DNA from: Pirellulales bacterium
Lineage (GTDB): Bacteria > Planctomycetota > Planctomycetia > Pirellulales > Thermoguttaceae
Reading direction: 5' to 3'
DNA: 64,000 nt
NCBI GenBank assembly: GCA_016931995.1
Contig: JAFGDS010000090.1
Span: forward strand, 80,464-144,463
Shown here: positions 6,519 through 16,458 of the stretch, in pieces
Position numbering within the stretch: position 1 is the stretch's first letter
How the letters are laid out: each line of letters opens with the position of its first letter
Notes under the pieces: model-generated
Seen by the model: the letters and a program-made list of their open reading frames with translations, nothing else
Database searches by the model: none
What the model was told of the DNA's origin: nothing
Position numbers and translations under genes: made by a program

Positions 6519-9068
6519 ATGCCGTGGACGGTCAACGGGATCGGCACGATGTACTACGGGAAGCAACGGCTGGAGCGCCACGAGGGCGTCTGCGGCAACT
6601 GCAGTCAGCACGTACAGCTTGAATCGTATTCGACCCGTCTTTGGGGCGTTTTCGTCTTCATTCCCGTGATCCCGCTGGGCCGGAAGAAGATCCTGGACGA
6701 CTGCCCACGGTGCCGCCGACACCGCGTGATGCCGCTGCGCCAGTGGCAGCGACTCGAAGAGGAGGCCACTCGCAAGGCGATGCAGCGAGCCGAGGCGGAG
6801 TCGGACAGTCCGGAGGCGGCTCTGGAAATGCTCGGCACCTTGGTCGCGTTCGGGCGGCACAACGAGGCGGATCAACTGGCCGAGGCGCTCGCCCAGCGAT
6901 TCGCCGACAACGCGGACCTTCAAATCGTTCTGGGCGAATCGTACGCCCAGCGGGGCCGCGGCGAGCAGGCCCACGCACGCTTCACCCGGGCTCTGGAACT
7001 GGCGCCGGACAGTGAGGTTGCGCGGCGGGCCGTGAGCATTGGGCTGATCGAACGCGGAGAGCTGGATCGGGCACGCGCGATGCTGGCGTCCACCGAGTCG
7101 TTGGGGCCGCTCCTGGAGCCGGCCGTCCACGCCCTCCTGGCCGACCGATACCAGGCCGTCGGCGACCACGAAAACGCCCTGGCGATCTACGAGTCCGTCT
7201 TGCAGGCACATCCCGACGCGAGACGCGATCGGGCATTGGCCCGGCGGGTGCGGGCATCGCAGAGAGCCCTGGGGCGAACGGAATCGCTGGTGCCTCGCGA
7301 CACGCGCATACGAAACGCGGTCGCCGTCGTTGCCGCCGCAATCGCCCTGTTGGCCGGCGGCGCGTTTGTTTATTCGTCGTACTCGAGCCGCCACCAGACG
7401 CTCTTCGTGCTCAATGCCCTGCCGGTTTCAGCCGACATCACGATCGACGGCGACGATTTCGGCAGCGTGCAACCGCGTGCGACCATGAAGATCTCGCTTG
7501 CGGAAGGCTCCCACCAAGCCGCGATCCGCTACGGCGATGGAAAAGAAGAGACTGTCGACTTCGCGGTGGAAAATGGCCCCATCGAGCGATTCACGGGAAA
7601 GACGGCTTTCGTCCTGAACGTGGCCGGCGCGGCGGACGTGCTCTGGCAGGAGATCGTCTACCGGGCGGTCCCGCGACCCGGCGAGGGGAGCCACCGCATC
7701 TATCACAGCCAGAAGTTCGTAGCCATTCGCGACATCGACTACGCCTTCGCAAAAGCGCCCCACGAGATCGATCGGGGTTCCAAGCAGAGCGTTACCAAGA
7801 CGATGCTCACGATGCTCGATACGGCGCCCGCCGAGACTCTCGGGCTTTTTCCAGAGGGAACCGCCATACCGGAGATGTTGGAGTACGCCGAGACCCACCT
7901 GCGGCTCGATCCGGAGGATCGGTCGCTGTTGGAGTCCTACTGCACGTTGGCAGTCTACTCGGGCGAGCAGGATCGGTGCCGAGCGTTCCTGGAAAGCGGA
8001 TTCGATTGGCGTCCCATTCACGTCGAATGGCACTGCTACTATCAATACCTGGCCACGAATGTTGTGGACGAGGCCACGCTGACGGCGCGCTACGACCGCC
8101 TCGTGGACGAGTGTCCCAAGAGCGCCGAGGCGATGTACTTACGCGGGCGGATGGAGCCCGACGCGGACAAGAGTATCGACTACTGCCGGCGTGCCATCGA
8201 AGTGGACCCGAAGTTCGCCTACGCGCATCACTCTCTCGCGTATTGTCTGGCGGCCCGGGGTGATTTCAAAGCGGCTCGACCGTGGGCCGAGACGGCTCAT
8301 CGGTTGGCCCCTGAGGTCTTGGTAATATCTCGCCTCTGGCGAGAGGTTCTTCTGGGACTCGAGGAATACTCGCTGCTGGAGCAAGAACTCCGCGAGGCGT
8401 TGGCCAACAACCTGCACGACTACAAGTTGCAGCACGCCCTGGAGTTGCAGTACGCCCTGCTGACCGTGCTCGTGGGCCAAGGACACCTGCGCCGCGCCGA
8501 GGAGGCCCATCGGGTGTTTGCCGAGGCCGCCGAGGCGGCGCCCCAGGCCGTTGTGGGCAGCCAATTGATGTTGAAGTACCTCAAGGCCGACTTTGAAGGT
8601 TATCAAGCGTCCACCGCCCAAGTGACCCCGCCCACGGACGCCAACGCGGCACGGTTGATCGGGTGTATCGAGTTGGGTCAGTTAGACCAGGCCGAAGAGA
8701 TCCTTAGTGCAGATCTCACGCCCTTCCCCTCCGTGTATACGTTGCTTCTAAGCCACGCGTGGCTGCAGCGGGGTAACCGCGATAAGGCAGACAAGCTCTG
8801 GCGCGAAGCCCTCGATCAGATGCACGGGGAACTGGGTCAGGAACGCCGCCTGGTCGCGGCCCTGGCGACCGACGGCGGCCCGCCGCTTGAGCAACTCGAC
8901 ACGATCGTTGGCCAGCGCGAGACGCTCGCACCGGCACTCGTCGCGTTGGCCGGCCGGTATCCCGCGCATCGCAAGGCGTATCTCGAGCGGGCGCGCCGGC
9001 TGAATCTACCGGGGCCATTCCCCTACCATTTCCTGCGACGGGCGATCGCGGAGATGGAGACGCAGTGA
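6519..9068 (+). CDS. Zinc-ribbon/TPR membrane protein of unknown function
   Basis: An 849-residue multidomain protein. Residues 12-66 form a zinc-ribbon-15-like module, with Cys25/Cys28 and Cys62/Cys65 flanking the hydrophobic FVFIPVIPLGRKK stretch. Residues 85-240 hold TPR-like helices (LGESYAQRGRGEQAHARFTR; ADRYQAVGDHENALAIYESV). A single membrane segment is at about 265-287 (NAVAVVAAAIALLAGGAFVY). A PEGA-like beta segment follows (NALPVSADITIDGDDFGSVQ), then a long C-terminal TPR array (AIEVDPKFAYAHHSLAYCLA). The start is supported by AAAGGGGGTG upstream. The order suggests a cytoplasmic Zn/TPR head and an exported TPR tail, but topology is inferred. Its stop is 2 nt from the convergent ftsY stop. 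Confidence 0.75.
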   Translation: MPWTVNGIGTMYYGKQRLERHEGVCGNCSQHVQLESYSTRLWGVFVFIPVIPLGRKKILDDCPRCRRHRVMPLRQWQRLEEEATRKAMQRAEAESDSPEAALEMLGTLVAFGRHNEADQLAEALAQRFADNADLQIVLGESYAQRGRGEQAHARFTRALELAPDSEVARRAVSIGLIERGELDRARAMLASTESLGPLLEPAVHALLADRYQAVGDHENALAIYESVLQAHPDARRDRALARRVRASQRALGRTESLVPRDTRIRNAVAVVAAAIALLAGGAFVYSSYSSRHQTLFVLNALPVSADITIDGDDFGSVQPRATMKISLAEGSHQAAIRYGDGKEETVDFAVENGPIERFTGKTAFVLNVAGAADVLWQEIVYRAVPRPGEGSHRIYHSQKFVAIRDIDYAFAKAPHEIDRGSKQSVTKTMLTMLDTAPAETLGLFPEGTAIPEMLEYAETHLRLDPEDRSLLESYCTLAVYSGEQDRCRAFLESGFDWRPIHVEWHCYYQYLATNVVDEATLTARYDRLVDECPKSAEAMYLRGRMEPDADKSIDYCRRAIEVDPKFAYAHHSLAYCLAARGDFKAARPWAETAHRLAPEVLVISRLWREVLLGLEEYSLLEQELREALANNLHDYKLQHALELQYALLTVLVGQGHLRRAEEAHRVFAEAAEAAPQAVVGSQLMLKYLKADFEGYQASTAQVTPPTDANAARLIGCIELGQLDQAEEILSADLTPFPSVYTLLLSHAWLQRGNRDKADKLWREALDQMHGELGQERRLVAALATDGGPPLEQLDTIVGQRETLAPALVALAGRYPAHRKAYLERARRLNLPGPFPYHFLRRAIAEMETQ

Positions 9069-9070
9069 CC

Positions 9071-10006
9071 CTACGGGCCGGTTGGGACGTTGATGTCCTC
9101 GAACAGGGCCTCGACAAACCCGTCCGGCTCGAACAGGGCCAGGTCGTCTGCTTTTTCGCCAACGCCGACGTATTTCACGGGCAGGCCGACCTGGCCGCGG
9201 ATGGCCACCACGACGCCGCCTTTGGCCGTGCCGTCGAGCTTGGCCAGGATGATGCCCGTGCAGTGGACGGCCTCGGTAAAGTACTTCGCCTGCGAGATGC
9301 CGTTCTGGCCGGTGGTCGCGTCGAGGACGAGGACCACTTCGTGGGGCGCGTCGGGGATCTGTTTGCCCAATACGCGATGGATCTTGGTCAACTGCTGCAT
9401 GAGGTTTTGCTGCGTCTGGAGCCGGCCGGCGGTGTCCACGATGCACACGTCGGCGCCGATTTCCAGGGCCTTGGCCACGGCCTGATGGGCGACGCTGGCC
9501 GGATCGCCGCCGGGCACGCCGGTGACGATCGTCGCGCCGAGCCGCTGGGCCCAGATGGTCAACTGCTCGACCGCCGCGGCGCGGAACGTGTCCGCCGCGC
9601 CGAGCACGACCGTTTTGCCTTGGCCCAGGAGCATCTGACCGAGCTTGGCAATGGACGTCGTCTTGCCGCAGCCGTTCACGCCACAGACCATGATGACGGT
9701 GGGTCCGCTGGGGGCGAAGGCGAGGGGCTCGGCGGGCTGGGCCAGCAGGGCCTTGAGCTTGACCTTGATCGTTCCCACGACGTCTTCCATCCGCACGACG
9801 CGGCCCCGGTAGGTCGCGCGGACCTCGCCGATCGTGTCCCGCGCCGCTTGCACGCCCATGTCCGTCTTGATAAGCGTCGCGAAAAGGCCGTCCAAAAACG
9901 CCTCGTCCACGAGCTGCCCGTCCGACTTGAACAGATCGCGGATGTCGGTCTTGAGCAGATTCGTGGTCTTTTTCAGACCTTGCTTGAATTTGTCGAAAAG
10001 TCCCAT
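9071..10006 (-). CDS. ftsY: Signal recognition particle receptor FtsY
   Basis: A 311-residue SRP GTPase that docks SRP-ribosome complexes at the membrane for co-translational insertion through SecYEG. The N domain ([18 protein letters not shown] onward) is followed by the G domain with [14 protein letters not shown] (P-loop), [24 protein letters not shown] and [10 protein letters not shown], and ends in the [11 protein letters not shown] helix. The acidic A domain of E. coli FtsY is absent, as in many bacteria. The start at 10006 is set by the family N-terminus. It is the last gene of the polA-coaE-rho-ribH-nusB-ftsY set. Confidence 0.96.
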   Translation of the reverse strand: MGLFDKFKQGLKKTTNLLKTDIRDLFKSDGQLVDEAFLDGLFATLIKTDMGVQAARDTIGEVRATYRGRVVRMEDVVGTIKVKLKALLAQPAEPLAFAPSGPTVIMVCGVNGCGKTTSIAKLGQMLLGQGKTVVLGAADTFRAAAVEQLTIWAQRLGATIVTGVPGGDPASVAHQAVAKALEIGADVCIVDTAGRLQTQQNLMQQLTKIHRVLGKQIPDAPHEVVLVLDATTGQNGISQAKYFTEAVHCTGIILAKLDGTAKGGVVVAIRGQVGLPVKYVGVGEKADDLALFEPDGFVEALFEDINVPTGP

Positions 10007-10106
10007 GGGAGGATCCGCGGAAGGAAGGTTGCGAAGCCGCGAGCGGCTTGTAAGGTCGGAATTCGGAGGTCGGAAGTGTCTGCAATCGGCAATGCACAAC
10101 CGTCTA

Positions 10107-10517
10107 CTACCCGCTCGCCTCGCGCTGGCGGATCAGCCGATCGAGCACGCCGTTGACGAACTGGGGGCTTTGGGCGGCGCCGAATCGCTTGGCCAGCTCG
10201 ATGGCTTCGTCGATGGCCACGGCGGCGGGCGTTTCGCTCAAAAGAATCTCGTACGCGCCCAGCCGCAGCACGCACCGGTCCGTGACGGCCATGCGCTCCA
10301 GCGTCCAGTTTTCGGCCGACGCGGCGATTGCCTCGTCCAGCTCGCGCCGATTTTTGCGAACGCCCGCCACGAGCCCCCGGGCGAACTCCACCGCGTCCTC
10401 ATCGACCAGGCGTCTCTGGATCCACTGGTCGCCGACGGCCGGATTGCCGCCGGGATTCAGATCGTCCTGATACAGGACCTGAATCGCGGCCTCGCGGGCA
10501 TTGCGGCGTCGGGGCAT
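10107..10517 (-). CDS. nusB: Transcription antitermination factor NusB
   Basis: A 136-residue all-helical NusB. It pairs with NusE (S10, encoded in this window at 43851-44177) to bind boxA RNA in rRNA antitermination complexes. Family features are the start [17 protein letters not shown], the middle [12 protein letters not shown], and [13 protein letters not shown] followed by FVNGVLDRL. It sits directly downstream of ribH, the common nusB/ribH pairing. Repeat D1 lies in the short gap to ribH. Confidence 0.95.
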   Translation of the reverse strand: MPRRRNAREAAIQVLYQDDLNPGGNPAVGDQWIQRRLVDEDAVEFARGLVAGVRKNRRELDEAIAASAENWTLERMAVTDRCVLRLGAYEILLSETPAAVAIDEAIELAKRFGAAQSPQFVNGVLDRLIRQREASG

Positions 10518-10534
10518 GGGGTCGGCTCTTCCAT

Positions 10535-10575
10535 CTCCCCTCTCCCGCTTGCGGGAGAGGGGTCGGGGGTGAGGG
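10535..10575. repeat. Family D palindrome, copy 1 (CTCTCCC/GGGAGAG)
   Basis: Perfect-stem hairpin CCTCTCCCGC-TT-GCGGGAGAGG followed by GGTCGGGGGTGAGGG. It occupies nearly the whole nusB-ribH gap on the transcribed strand, so it will be present in the operon mRNA. Similar copies are at 16459-16484 and 26141-26169. Confidence 0.8.
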
Positions 10576-10577
10576 AG

Positions 10578-11081
10578 TTACCCTGGCAACTGCCGCAACA
10601 GGTCAATCATCTCCAGCGCCGCCTCGGCGCACTCGCTGCCCTTGTTGCCCACGCGGCTGTCGGGCTGGTCCTTGCCGGGCGTGCCGCGGGCGCCGCCGGA
10701 CCGGGCAATCGCCTGCTCGAGCGTGTTGCACGTGAGCACGCCAAAGATCACCGGCAGTCCGTGCCGGACGCCCAGGTCCATCAGGGCCAGGCTGACCGCG
10801 CGGTTGATGTGCGCGTCGTGCGTCGTCTCGCCGCGGATCACCGCCCCGAGGCATATCACCGCGGCGTATTGGCCGCTGGTGACCAGGTGGCTCGCCGCAG
10901 CGGGAATCTCGAACGCGCCAGGCACCCAGGCGACGTCGATCTGGTCGTCGGCCACGCCCCGCTCGGCCAGCGTCGCCAACGCGCCGTGCAACAAACCCGA
11001 CGTGATCGTCTCGTTGAATCGCGAGACGACCACGGCGATGCGTCCGTCCGGTCGTGTGGGCTTTCCTTCGTACGTGTTCAC
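10578..11081 (-). CDS. ribH: 6,7-dimethyl-8-ribityllumazine synthase
   Basis: A 167-residue lumazine synthase catalysing the penultimate step of riboflavin biosynthesis, joining 5-amino-6-ribitylamino-uracil and 3,4-dihydroxy-2-butanone 4-phosphate in an icosahedral or pentameric assembly. Motifs are [32 protein letters not shown] (substrate-binding His) and [12 protein letters not shown]. The start is GTG at 11081, overlapping the rho stop as GTGA, so the two genes are translationally coupled. No ATG lies in a suitable position. Confidence 0.94.
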   Translation of the reverse strand: MNTYEGKPTRPDGRIAVVVSRFNETITSGLLHGALATLAERGVADDQIDVAWVPGAFEIPAAASHLVTSGQYAAVICLGAVIRGETTHDAHINRAVSLALMDLGVRHGLPVIFGVLTCNTLEQAIARSGGARGTPGKDQPDSRVGNKGSECAEAALEMIDLLRQLPG

Positions 11082-12526
11082 TTCAGGTTCATGCTCATCA
11101 GGAATTCGGCGTTCGTCTTGGTCTTGGCCAACCGGGTCACCAGCAACTCCATTGCCTCGGGCGGGTTCATTTCGTGCAGCACGCGGCGCAGGACGCACAC
11201 GCGGCGGTGCTCCTCCGGGTCCATGAGCATCTCCTCGCGCCGGGTCCCGCTGCCGCTGATGTCGATGGCCGGCCAGATCCGCCGGTCGACCAGGCGGCGA
11301 TCCAGCACGATCTCCAGGTTGCCCGTGCCCTTGAACTCCTCGAAAATCACCTGGTCCATCTTGCTGCCCGTGTCCACCAGGGCGGTGCCGATGATGGTGA
11401 GCGAGCCGCCTTCCTCGACCTTTCGGGCGGAGCCGAAGAATCGTTTGGGGCGTTGCAGGGCGTTGGCGTCGACGCCGCCGGAGAGCAGCTTGCCCGACTG
11501 GGGACATTCCGAGTTCCACGCCCTGGCCAAGCGCGTGATCGAATCGAGGAAGATCAGCACGTCCGTGCCGAATTCGACCATCCGCTTGGCCTTTTCGAGG
11601 ACCATGTCGGCGACCTGGATGTGCCGCGAGGCGGGCTCGTCGAACGTGGAGCTGATGACCTCGCAGTTGGCGCCCTTCACCTGCCGCTCCATGTCGGTCA
11701 CTTCCTCGGGCCGTTCGTCGATCAGGAGCATGAAGACGTACAGGTTGGGAAAGTTGGCCAGCGCGGCCTTGGCCATTTTTTGCAGCAGGATGGTCTTGCC
11801 TGCCCGCGGAGGGCTGACAATGAGCCCCCGCTGCCCAAATCCGACCGGCACGATCAGATCGACGACTCGGGTCTCGATATCCGCCGGGTCGTGCTCCATG
11901 ATGACCCGCTGGTCCGGGTGCAACGGCGTCAGATCGTCGAAGAAGACCTTCTGCGCGAGCATGTTGGGATCCTGGTAGTTGATCGCCTCGACGCGCAGCA
12001 GGGCGAAATAGCGCTCGTTTTCCTTCGGCGGGCGGATTTGGCCAGAGACGGTCGCCCCCGTGCGCAGCCCGAAGCGGCGGATCTGGCTGGGCGAGACATA
12101 GATGTCGTCCGGGCAGGAGAGGTAGTGGTAGTCGGGGCTGCGGAGGAATCCAAATCCGTCGGGCAGGATCTCCAGCGTCCCCTCGCCGTACATCAACCCG
12201 TTGAGCTTCACCCGCTCCTTCAGGATCCGGAAGATCAGGTCCTGGCGTTTGACTCCCTGGAAGTCGTTGAGGTTTTGGCGCCGGGCTTCTTCAATCAGCT
12301 CGGGCATCGACAGCCGCTGCAGCGCGGCGACGTTGGTGTCTTCCGACTGCCGGAGCTGCTCGAGCACTTCGTCGGCGGCCTGCTTGCCCCGGTCGCGTTC
12401 GACGGCCAGCTCCTCGGCCAGCGAGAGGGGCTCGTCGCCGCCGCCCCGCGACCGGGAGTCGTCCGATCGACGCCGGAACGTTCGTTCCGGCGGGCCAGGC
12501 CGGAAATCGGGGTCCTTGGATGCCAT
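11078..12526 (-). CDS. rho: Transcription termination factor Rho
   Basis: A 482-residue RecA-like hexameric helicase that ends transcription by translocating on nascent RNA. Visible parts are a charged N-terminal extension (about 1-60), the Rho N domain ([14 protein letters not shown]), the OB/cold-shock fold with [10 protein letters not shown], Walker A in [11 protein letters not shown], Walker B in [14 protein letters not shown], and the Q/R-loop region. The start at 12526 has GAGGAG 7 nt upstream; the frame is open farther but runs into coaE. The many tight convergent gene ends in this window make Rho-dependent termination likely to matter here. Confidence 0.96.
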   Translation of the reverse strand: MASKDPDFRPGPPERTFRRRSDDSRSRGGGDEPLSLAEELAVERDRGKQAADEVLEQLRQSEDTNVAALQRLSMPELIEEARRQNLNDFQGVKRQDLIFRILKERVKLNGLMYGEGTLEILPDGFGFLRSPDYHYLSCPDDIYVSPSQIRRFGLRTGATVSGQIRPPKENERYFALLRVEAINYQDPNMLAQKVFFDDLTPLHPDQRVIMEHDPADIETRVVDLIVPVGFGQRGLIVSPPRAGKTILLQKMAKAALANFPNLYVFMLLIDERPEEVTDMERQVKGANCEVISSTFDEPASRHIQVADMVLEKAKRMVEFGTDVLIFLDSITRLARAWNSECPQSGKLLSGGVDANALQRPKRFFGSARKVEEGGSLTIIGTALVDTGSKMDQVIFEEFKGTGNLEIVLDRRLVDRRIWPAIDISGSGTRREEMLMDPEEHRRVCVLRRVLHEMNPPEAMELLVTRLAKTKTNAEFLMSMNLK

Positions 12527-12687
12527 GATCTTGCTCCTCGAGACGGATGAGACTTGTTCGCGGGCACGCGGAAGGCGCCACGGTGGGAAGGGTGAAAAAG
12601 GGATCGGGATAGTTCCGCGCCGCCCGGCCGCGGATCGGTCGGGCCGCGCACGGCGCCGCCAGGGCGGGCGCGTCGAAGGGAGAGGGA

Positions 12688-13419
12688 TCAACCGACGAGG
12701 GTGTGCCAGACGTGCTCGATCTGAGCCTTCGTCCATTCCGGCGAATCGGAATTATCTATTATCACATCGGCGCGTCGGCGCTTTGAATCCAACGTTTTCT
12801 GCGCGGCCTCACGAGCCGCAAAACCCTCCTCGCTCCAACCGCGCGACCTCGCCCGCGAAAGCCTCTTCTGCCGCGGCGCGTCGACAAAAACCAACGTATC
12901 GCAAAGTCGGTCCCAGCCGGCCTCGAGCAGAAGCGCCGCGTCGAGCACGGCGACGGTCTTGCCCTCGGCCACCAGCGATTGAATGCGTTGCTCAATCGCC
13001 TGGCCGATGGCCGGATGGGTCAACTGTTCCAGGTATTCTCGTTCCGTGCGCGCCTCGGGCGTGGCGGCGAAGACGATCTTGGCTAGCTTCGCCCGGTCGA
13101 TGCGACCGTCCGGCCCCAAGATGCCCTCTCCCCAGCGCCGTCGCGCTGCCTCTTCTGTTTCCGCCAAACGCAACACGTCGTGCCCGGCGCGGTCCGCATC
13201 GAGCAGACCCGCGCCCAATTCGACCAACGCCTGGGCCACCAGGCTCTTCCCGCTGGCCACGCCGCCAAGGATTCCGACGACGCGCAGGCGGCATTTCGCG
13301 CCGTCGCGGCGGCCGGAACCCGTTCGGCTCGACGGCGGTCTCTTCTTGCCCCCGGGATGACGATCTTCTCGTTCTTCCAAGGATCCGCCCCGCGCGCCAT
13401 CACGACACGGCTTCGGCAT
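12688..13419 (-). CDS. coaE: Dephospho-CoA kinase
   Basis: Catalyses the last CoA biosynthesis step, phosphorylating the 3'-hydroxyl of dephospho-CoA with ATP. The core starts at about residue 46 with [13 protein letters not shown] (P-loop), followed by DADRAGHDV, the LTHPAIGQ segment, and [13 protein letters not shown]. From the ATG at 13419 the product is 243 residues, with some 45 residues ahead of the P-loop strand that are unusual for the roughly 200-residue family and overlap the polA 3' end by 20 nt. A TTG at residue 14 is an alternative start. It lies between polA and rho in the same orientation. Confidence 0.88.
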   Translation of the reverse strand: MPKPCRDGARGGSLEEREDRHPGGKKRPPSSRTGSGRRDGAKCRLRVVGILGGVASGKSLVAQALVELGAGLLDADRAGHDVLRLAETEEAARRRWGEGILGPDGRIDRAKLAKIVFAATPEARTEREYLEQLTHPAIGQAIEQRIQSLVAEGKTVAVLDAALLLEAGWDRLCDTLVFVDAPRQKRLSRARSRGWSEEGFAAREAAQKTLDSKRRRADVIIDNSDSPEWTKAQIEHVWHTLVG

Positions 13420-16309
13420 CCGCCCAATTCGGCCCGACTTTCACATCGACCTTCAACGGCACGCTCAACGGCTCGACGCCGGCCATTTCCTCGGCGACCA
13501 ACCGGCCCAGCGGCGACTGCCCTTCGGGCGGGACCTCGAAGATCAGTTCGTCGTGGATCTGAAGAAGTATTCGCGCCGGCGCATCCTCGCGCGCTAAACG
13601 CGCATGGATGGCGATCATGGCTTGCTTGATCAGATCCGCCGCCGAACCTTGGATCACCGTGTTGACGGCGGTTCGCTCGGCCAAGTTCCGTTGTCGCCCG
13701 GCATCCGCGCGGACCCCGCGGATGGCCCTTCGGCGACCCAAGATGGTACTAACATACCCAGTTTGACGGCATTCCGCCAGTACCCGGCGCAAAAAACCCT
13801 CGATTCCCGGGTACCGCTCGAAGTAAGCATCGATAAACGCCGCCGCCGCATCCTTCTCGATCCCCAACTGCCGGGCCAACCCAAACGGGCTCTGGCCGTA
13901 CACCACCCCGAAGTTGACCGCCTTGGCCTCGCGGCGCATCGCGGGCGTTACCTCTTCCAGGGGGACATGGTGGACCTCCGCCGCCACCCGGGCGTGGATG
14001 TCCTCGTCCCGGGCGAAGGCCGCCCGAAGCTGCTCGTCGCCGGAGAAATGGGCCAGCACCCGCAGCTCGATCTGGGAGTAGTCGACCGCCAGGAGCAGCC
14101 AGCCCGGCTCGCCCGGCACGAACGCCGAGCGGATGTCGCGTCCCTCGGCCGTGCGGACGGGGATGTTTTGCAGATTCGGATCGCTGGAGCTGAGCCGGCC
14201 CGTGGCCGTGACCACCTGGTTGAACGAGGCATGCACCCGGCCGGTCTCCGGAAAGATCATCTCCGGCAGCGCGTCGACGTACGTGCTCTTGAGCTTCGCG
14301 TATTGCCGGTACTCGCCGATCTTGGCCGGCAAGGGGTGCAGCGGGGCCAGCTCGGCCAGCACGTCGGCGTCGGTGCTCGGCCCCGTCTTCGTCTTCTTGA
14401 CCACCGGCAGCTTCAATTCCTTAAACAGGATCTCCTGGAGCTGCTTGGGCGAGGCGATATTCAGCGGCCGCCCGGCCAGCTCGTGGATCTCCGCCTCAAG
14501 CGCTTCGACGCGCCGGCCGTAGCGCTCGCTCAGCTCGGCCAGGCGCCGCCGATCGACCGTGATCCCGTTGAACTCCAATTCGACCAGCACGTCGACCAGC
14601 GGCATTTCAACCTCGGTGAAAAGCCGTTCGAGGCCCTCCTCGGCCAGCCGCCGGGCGAGGATCGGCCGCAGCCGCCACGGCAAAAGCGCGTCCTCCGCGG
14701 CGTAGTCGCACACGGCCGCGATGGACACCTCGTCCATCCGCTTCTGGTCCTTGCCGCGGCCGATGAGCTCGGTGATCTTGATCGTCGTGTGGTTCAGGTA
14801 GCGCTGGGCCAGGTCGTCGAGATTGTGGTTCCGCTCGCCCGCGTCCAAAAGGTAGCTGGCCACCATCGTGTCGAAGGCCGCGCCCGCCAGCCGAATGCCC
14901 GCCGCACGCAGCACGATCATGTCGTACTTCAGATTCTGGCCGATCTTCTCGACGTGGGGATCCTCCAGCACCGGCCGCAACGCGGCCAGCGTCGCCTCGG
15001 GCTCCAGCCGCGGCTCGCCCCGCGGCCCGCGGACCGGCAAATACCACGCTTCGTCGTCGTTCCAGGCGAACGAGCAGCCGACGATCTTGGCCCAACGCGG
15101 CCACAGGTGCGTCGTCTCCGTGTCGAGCGAGACGCACTTCTGCTCGCGGAGTTGGTCGAGAAACGCGGCGAACTTGTCGGGGGCGTCAACGAGGTGGTAC
15201 GTCGGGCCGGATAACGGTTCTGAAGGGGACAGTCCCATTTTCGTGGAACGAAAATGGGGACAGTCCCCAGGGTGAAAATCGGGACTGTCTCCGGTCAGCT
15301 TGTCCCCGAAAAGCTTGTTGGCGAGGGTCTCGAACTGGGTGCGGAGGCTGCGGAAACCGAGTTCATCGAACAGCGCGAGCACGGTCTGGCGGTCGGCCTG
15401 GCCCACCTGCCCGCCGCGCCAGTCGATGGGCACGTCCACGTCGTCCTTCAGCCGGACCAGCTCGCGGCTCAACAGGGCGGACGCGCGGCCTTCGAGCAGA
15501 TTTTGCCGCCGCTTCGCGCCGGAAACCTCGCCCGCGTGGTCGAACACGGCGTCGAGCGTGCCGTAGCGGGCTAAAAGCTCCTGGGCCGCCTTCGGGCCAA
15601 TCAGCGGAATGCCCGGCACGTTGTCCACCGAGTCGCCCACCAGGGCCTGAAAATCCACGACCTGCTCGGGCCGAATCCCCCACGCGGCCGCGAGCGCCTC
15701 GGCGTCGAACACCTCGTCGCGCCGGATGTTGTACAGCTTCACCCGATCCGTGATCAACTGGCGGCAGTCCTTGTCGCTGGTCACCACGAAGCACTGGCCC
15801 TCGCGCTGGTCGACCAGCCGGGCCATCGTCGCCATCACGTCGTCCGCCTCGAACCGCGCGAGTCCCAACGCCGGAATTCCCAGGGCCGCCAGCGCGCGGT
15901 AGATGAGCGGAAACTGCGGGACCAGGTCCTCGGGCATTTCCGCCCGATGGATCTTGTATTGGTCGTACATCGCGTGCCGAAATGTCCCGCCCGGCAGGTC
16001 CACCGCGCAGAAGAGGTAGTCCGGCTTCCGCTTTTCCAGAAGCGCGAACAAGTCGCGGACGAAGCCGTACACCGCCTGAACCGGTTGGCCCGCCGGGCTG
16101 GTCATCTCCGGCAGGGCGTGAAACACTTGATGGACCAGCGAGTGCGTGTCCACGACGTACACGGTTTTGTCCCGGAGCGTGTCCGGCGGGGGACTGGCCG
16201 TCGTGCAAACGGAGAGCGCCTCGACCGCCGCAGCCGGGCGGGGCCGAGCCGCCGGCGGCGACCCCGCTTCCATACCGGGCAGGAGCTTCTGGGCGGAACG
16301 CTTGGGCAT
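13400..16309 (-). CDS. polA: DNA polymerase I with in-frame palindromic repeat insertion
   Basis: A 969-residue Pol I for Okazaki fragment processing and repair. The 5'-nuclease domain (about 48-320) contains VVDTHSLVHQ and RFEADDVMA. The 3'-5' exonuclease has intact motifs LDTETT, NLKYDM and YAAED, so proofreading is expected. The polymerase has motif A DYSQIELRVLAHF, motif B RREAKAVNFGVVYG and motif C QIHDELIFE. Residues about 333-363 are encoded by a copy of repeat family E (15222-15310) and join the nuclease and exonuclease domains. The N-terminus has a roughly 45-residue Pro/Ala-rich extension. It heads the polA-coaE-rho-ribH-nusB-ftsY set. Confidence 0.96.
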   Translation of the reverse strand: MPKRSAQKLLPGMEAGSPPAARPRPAAAVEALSVCTTASPPPDTLRDKTVYVVDTHSLVHQVFHALPEMTSPAGQPVQAVYGFVRDLFALLEKRKPDYLFCAVDLPGGTFRHAMYDQYKIHRAEMPEDLVPQFPLIYRALAALGIPALGLARFEADDVMATMARLVDQREGQCFVVTSDKDCRQLITDRVKLYNIRRDEVFDAEALAAAWGIRPEQVVDFQALVGDSVDNVPGIPLIGPKAAQELLARYGTLDAVFDHAGEVSGAKRRQNLLEGRASALLSRELVRLKDDVDVPIDWRGGQVGQADRQTVLALFDELGFRSLRTQFETLANKLFGDKLTGDSPDFHPGDCPHFRSTKMGLSPSEPLSGPTYHLVDAPDKFAAFLDQLREQKCVSLDTETTHLWPRWAKIVGCSFAWNDDEAWYLPVRGPRGEPRLEPEATLAALRPVLEDPHVEKIGQNLKYDMIVLRAAGIRLAGAAFDTMVASYLLDAGERNHNLDDLAQRYLNHTTIKITELIGRGKDQKRMDEVSIAAVCDYAAEDALLPWRLRPILARRLAEEGLERLFTEVEMPLVDVLVELEFNGITVDRRRLAELSERYGRRVEALEAEIHELAGRPLNIASPKQLQEILFKELKLPVVKKTKTGPSTDADVLAELAPLHPLPAKIGEYRQYAKLKSTYVDALPEMIFPETGRVHASFNQVVTATGRLSSSDPNLQNIPVRTAEGRDIRSAFVPGEPGWLLLAVDYSQIELRVLAHFSGDEQLRAAFARDEDIHARVAAEVHHVPLEEVTPAMRREAKAVNFGVVYGQSPFGLARQLGIEKDAAAAFIDAYFERYPGIEGFLRRVLAECRQTGYVSTILGRRRAIRGVRADAGRQRNLAERTAVNTVIQGSAADLIKQAMIAIHARLAREDAPARILLQIHDELIFEVPPEGQSPLGRLVAEEMAGVEPLSVPLKVDVKVGPNWADAEAVS
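15222..15310. repeat. Family E GGGGACAGTCCC repeat inside polA
   Basis: GGGGACAGTCCC and ATTTTCGT are followed, across a TGGA loop, by ACGAAAAT and GGGGACAGTCCCC (15225-15269). A degenerate third unit follows (CGGGACTGTCTCC near 15280) and then CTTGTCCCC. The length keeps the polA frame open. A second genomic copy is at 46597-46643. Confidence 0.85.
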
Positions 16310-16377
16310 GGCGGGTGGGCCAAGGACGAATCGGACGAGCCGGCCGCGCGGGGAGGCTCCCCACGCGGGACCGGTTC

Positions 16378-16405
16378 ATCCTAGAAGGGCCGCCCAGGGT
16401 GTCAA
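16378..16405 (-). promoter_or_regulatory. Sigma70-like promoter for polA
   Basis: On the minus strand: TTGACA (16405-16400), 16-nt spacer, TAGGAT (16383-16378). The predicted transcript start is near 16371, giving a leader of about 60 nt before the polA ATG at 16309. Confidence 0.55.
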
Positions 16406-16458
16406 GGATCCGCGCCGATGCGACCGGCACGCTCCTTTGGGAGAGGTCGGCAACCAGG

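Noticed and set aside
5649..7394. A 581-codon minus-strand frame across the SDR and TPR genes
   Set aside because: The plus-strand genes are clear by motif; the minus frame has no family features.
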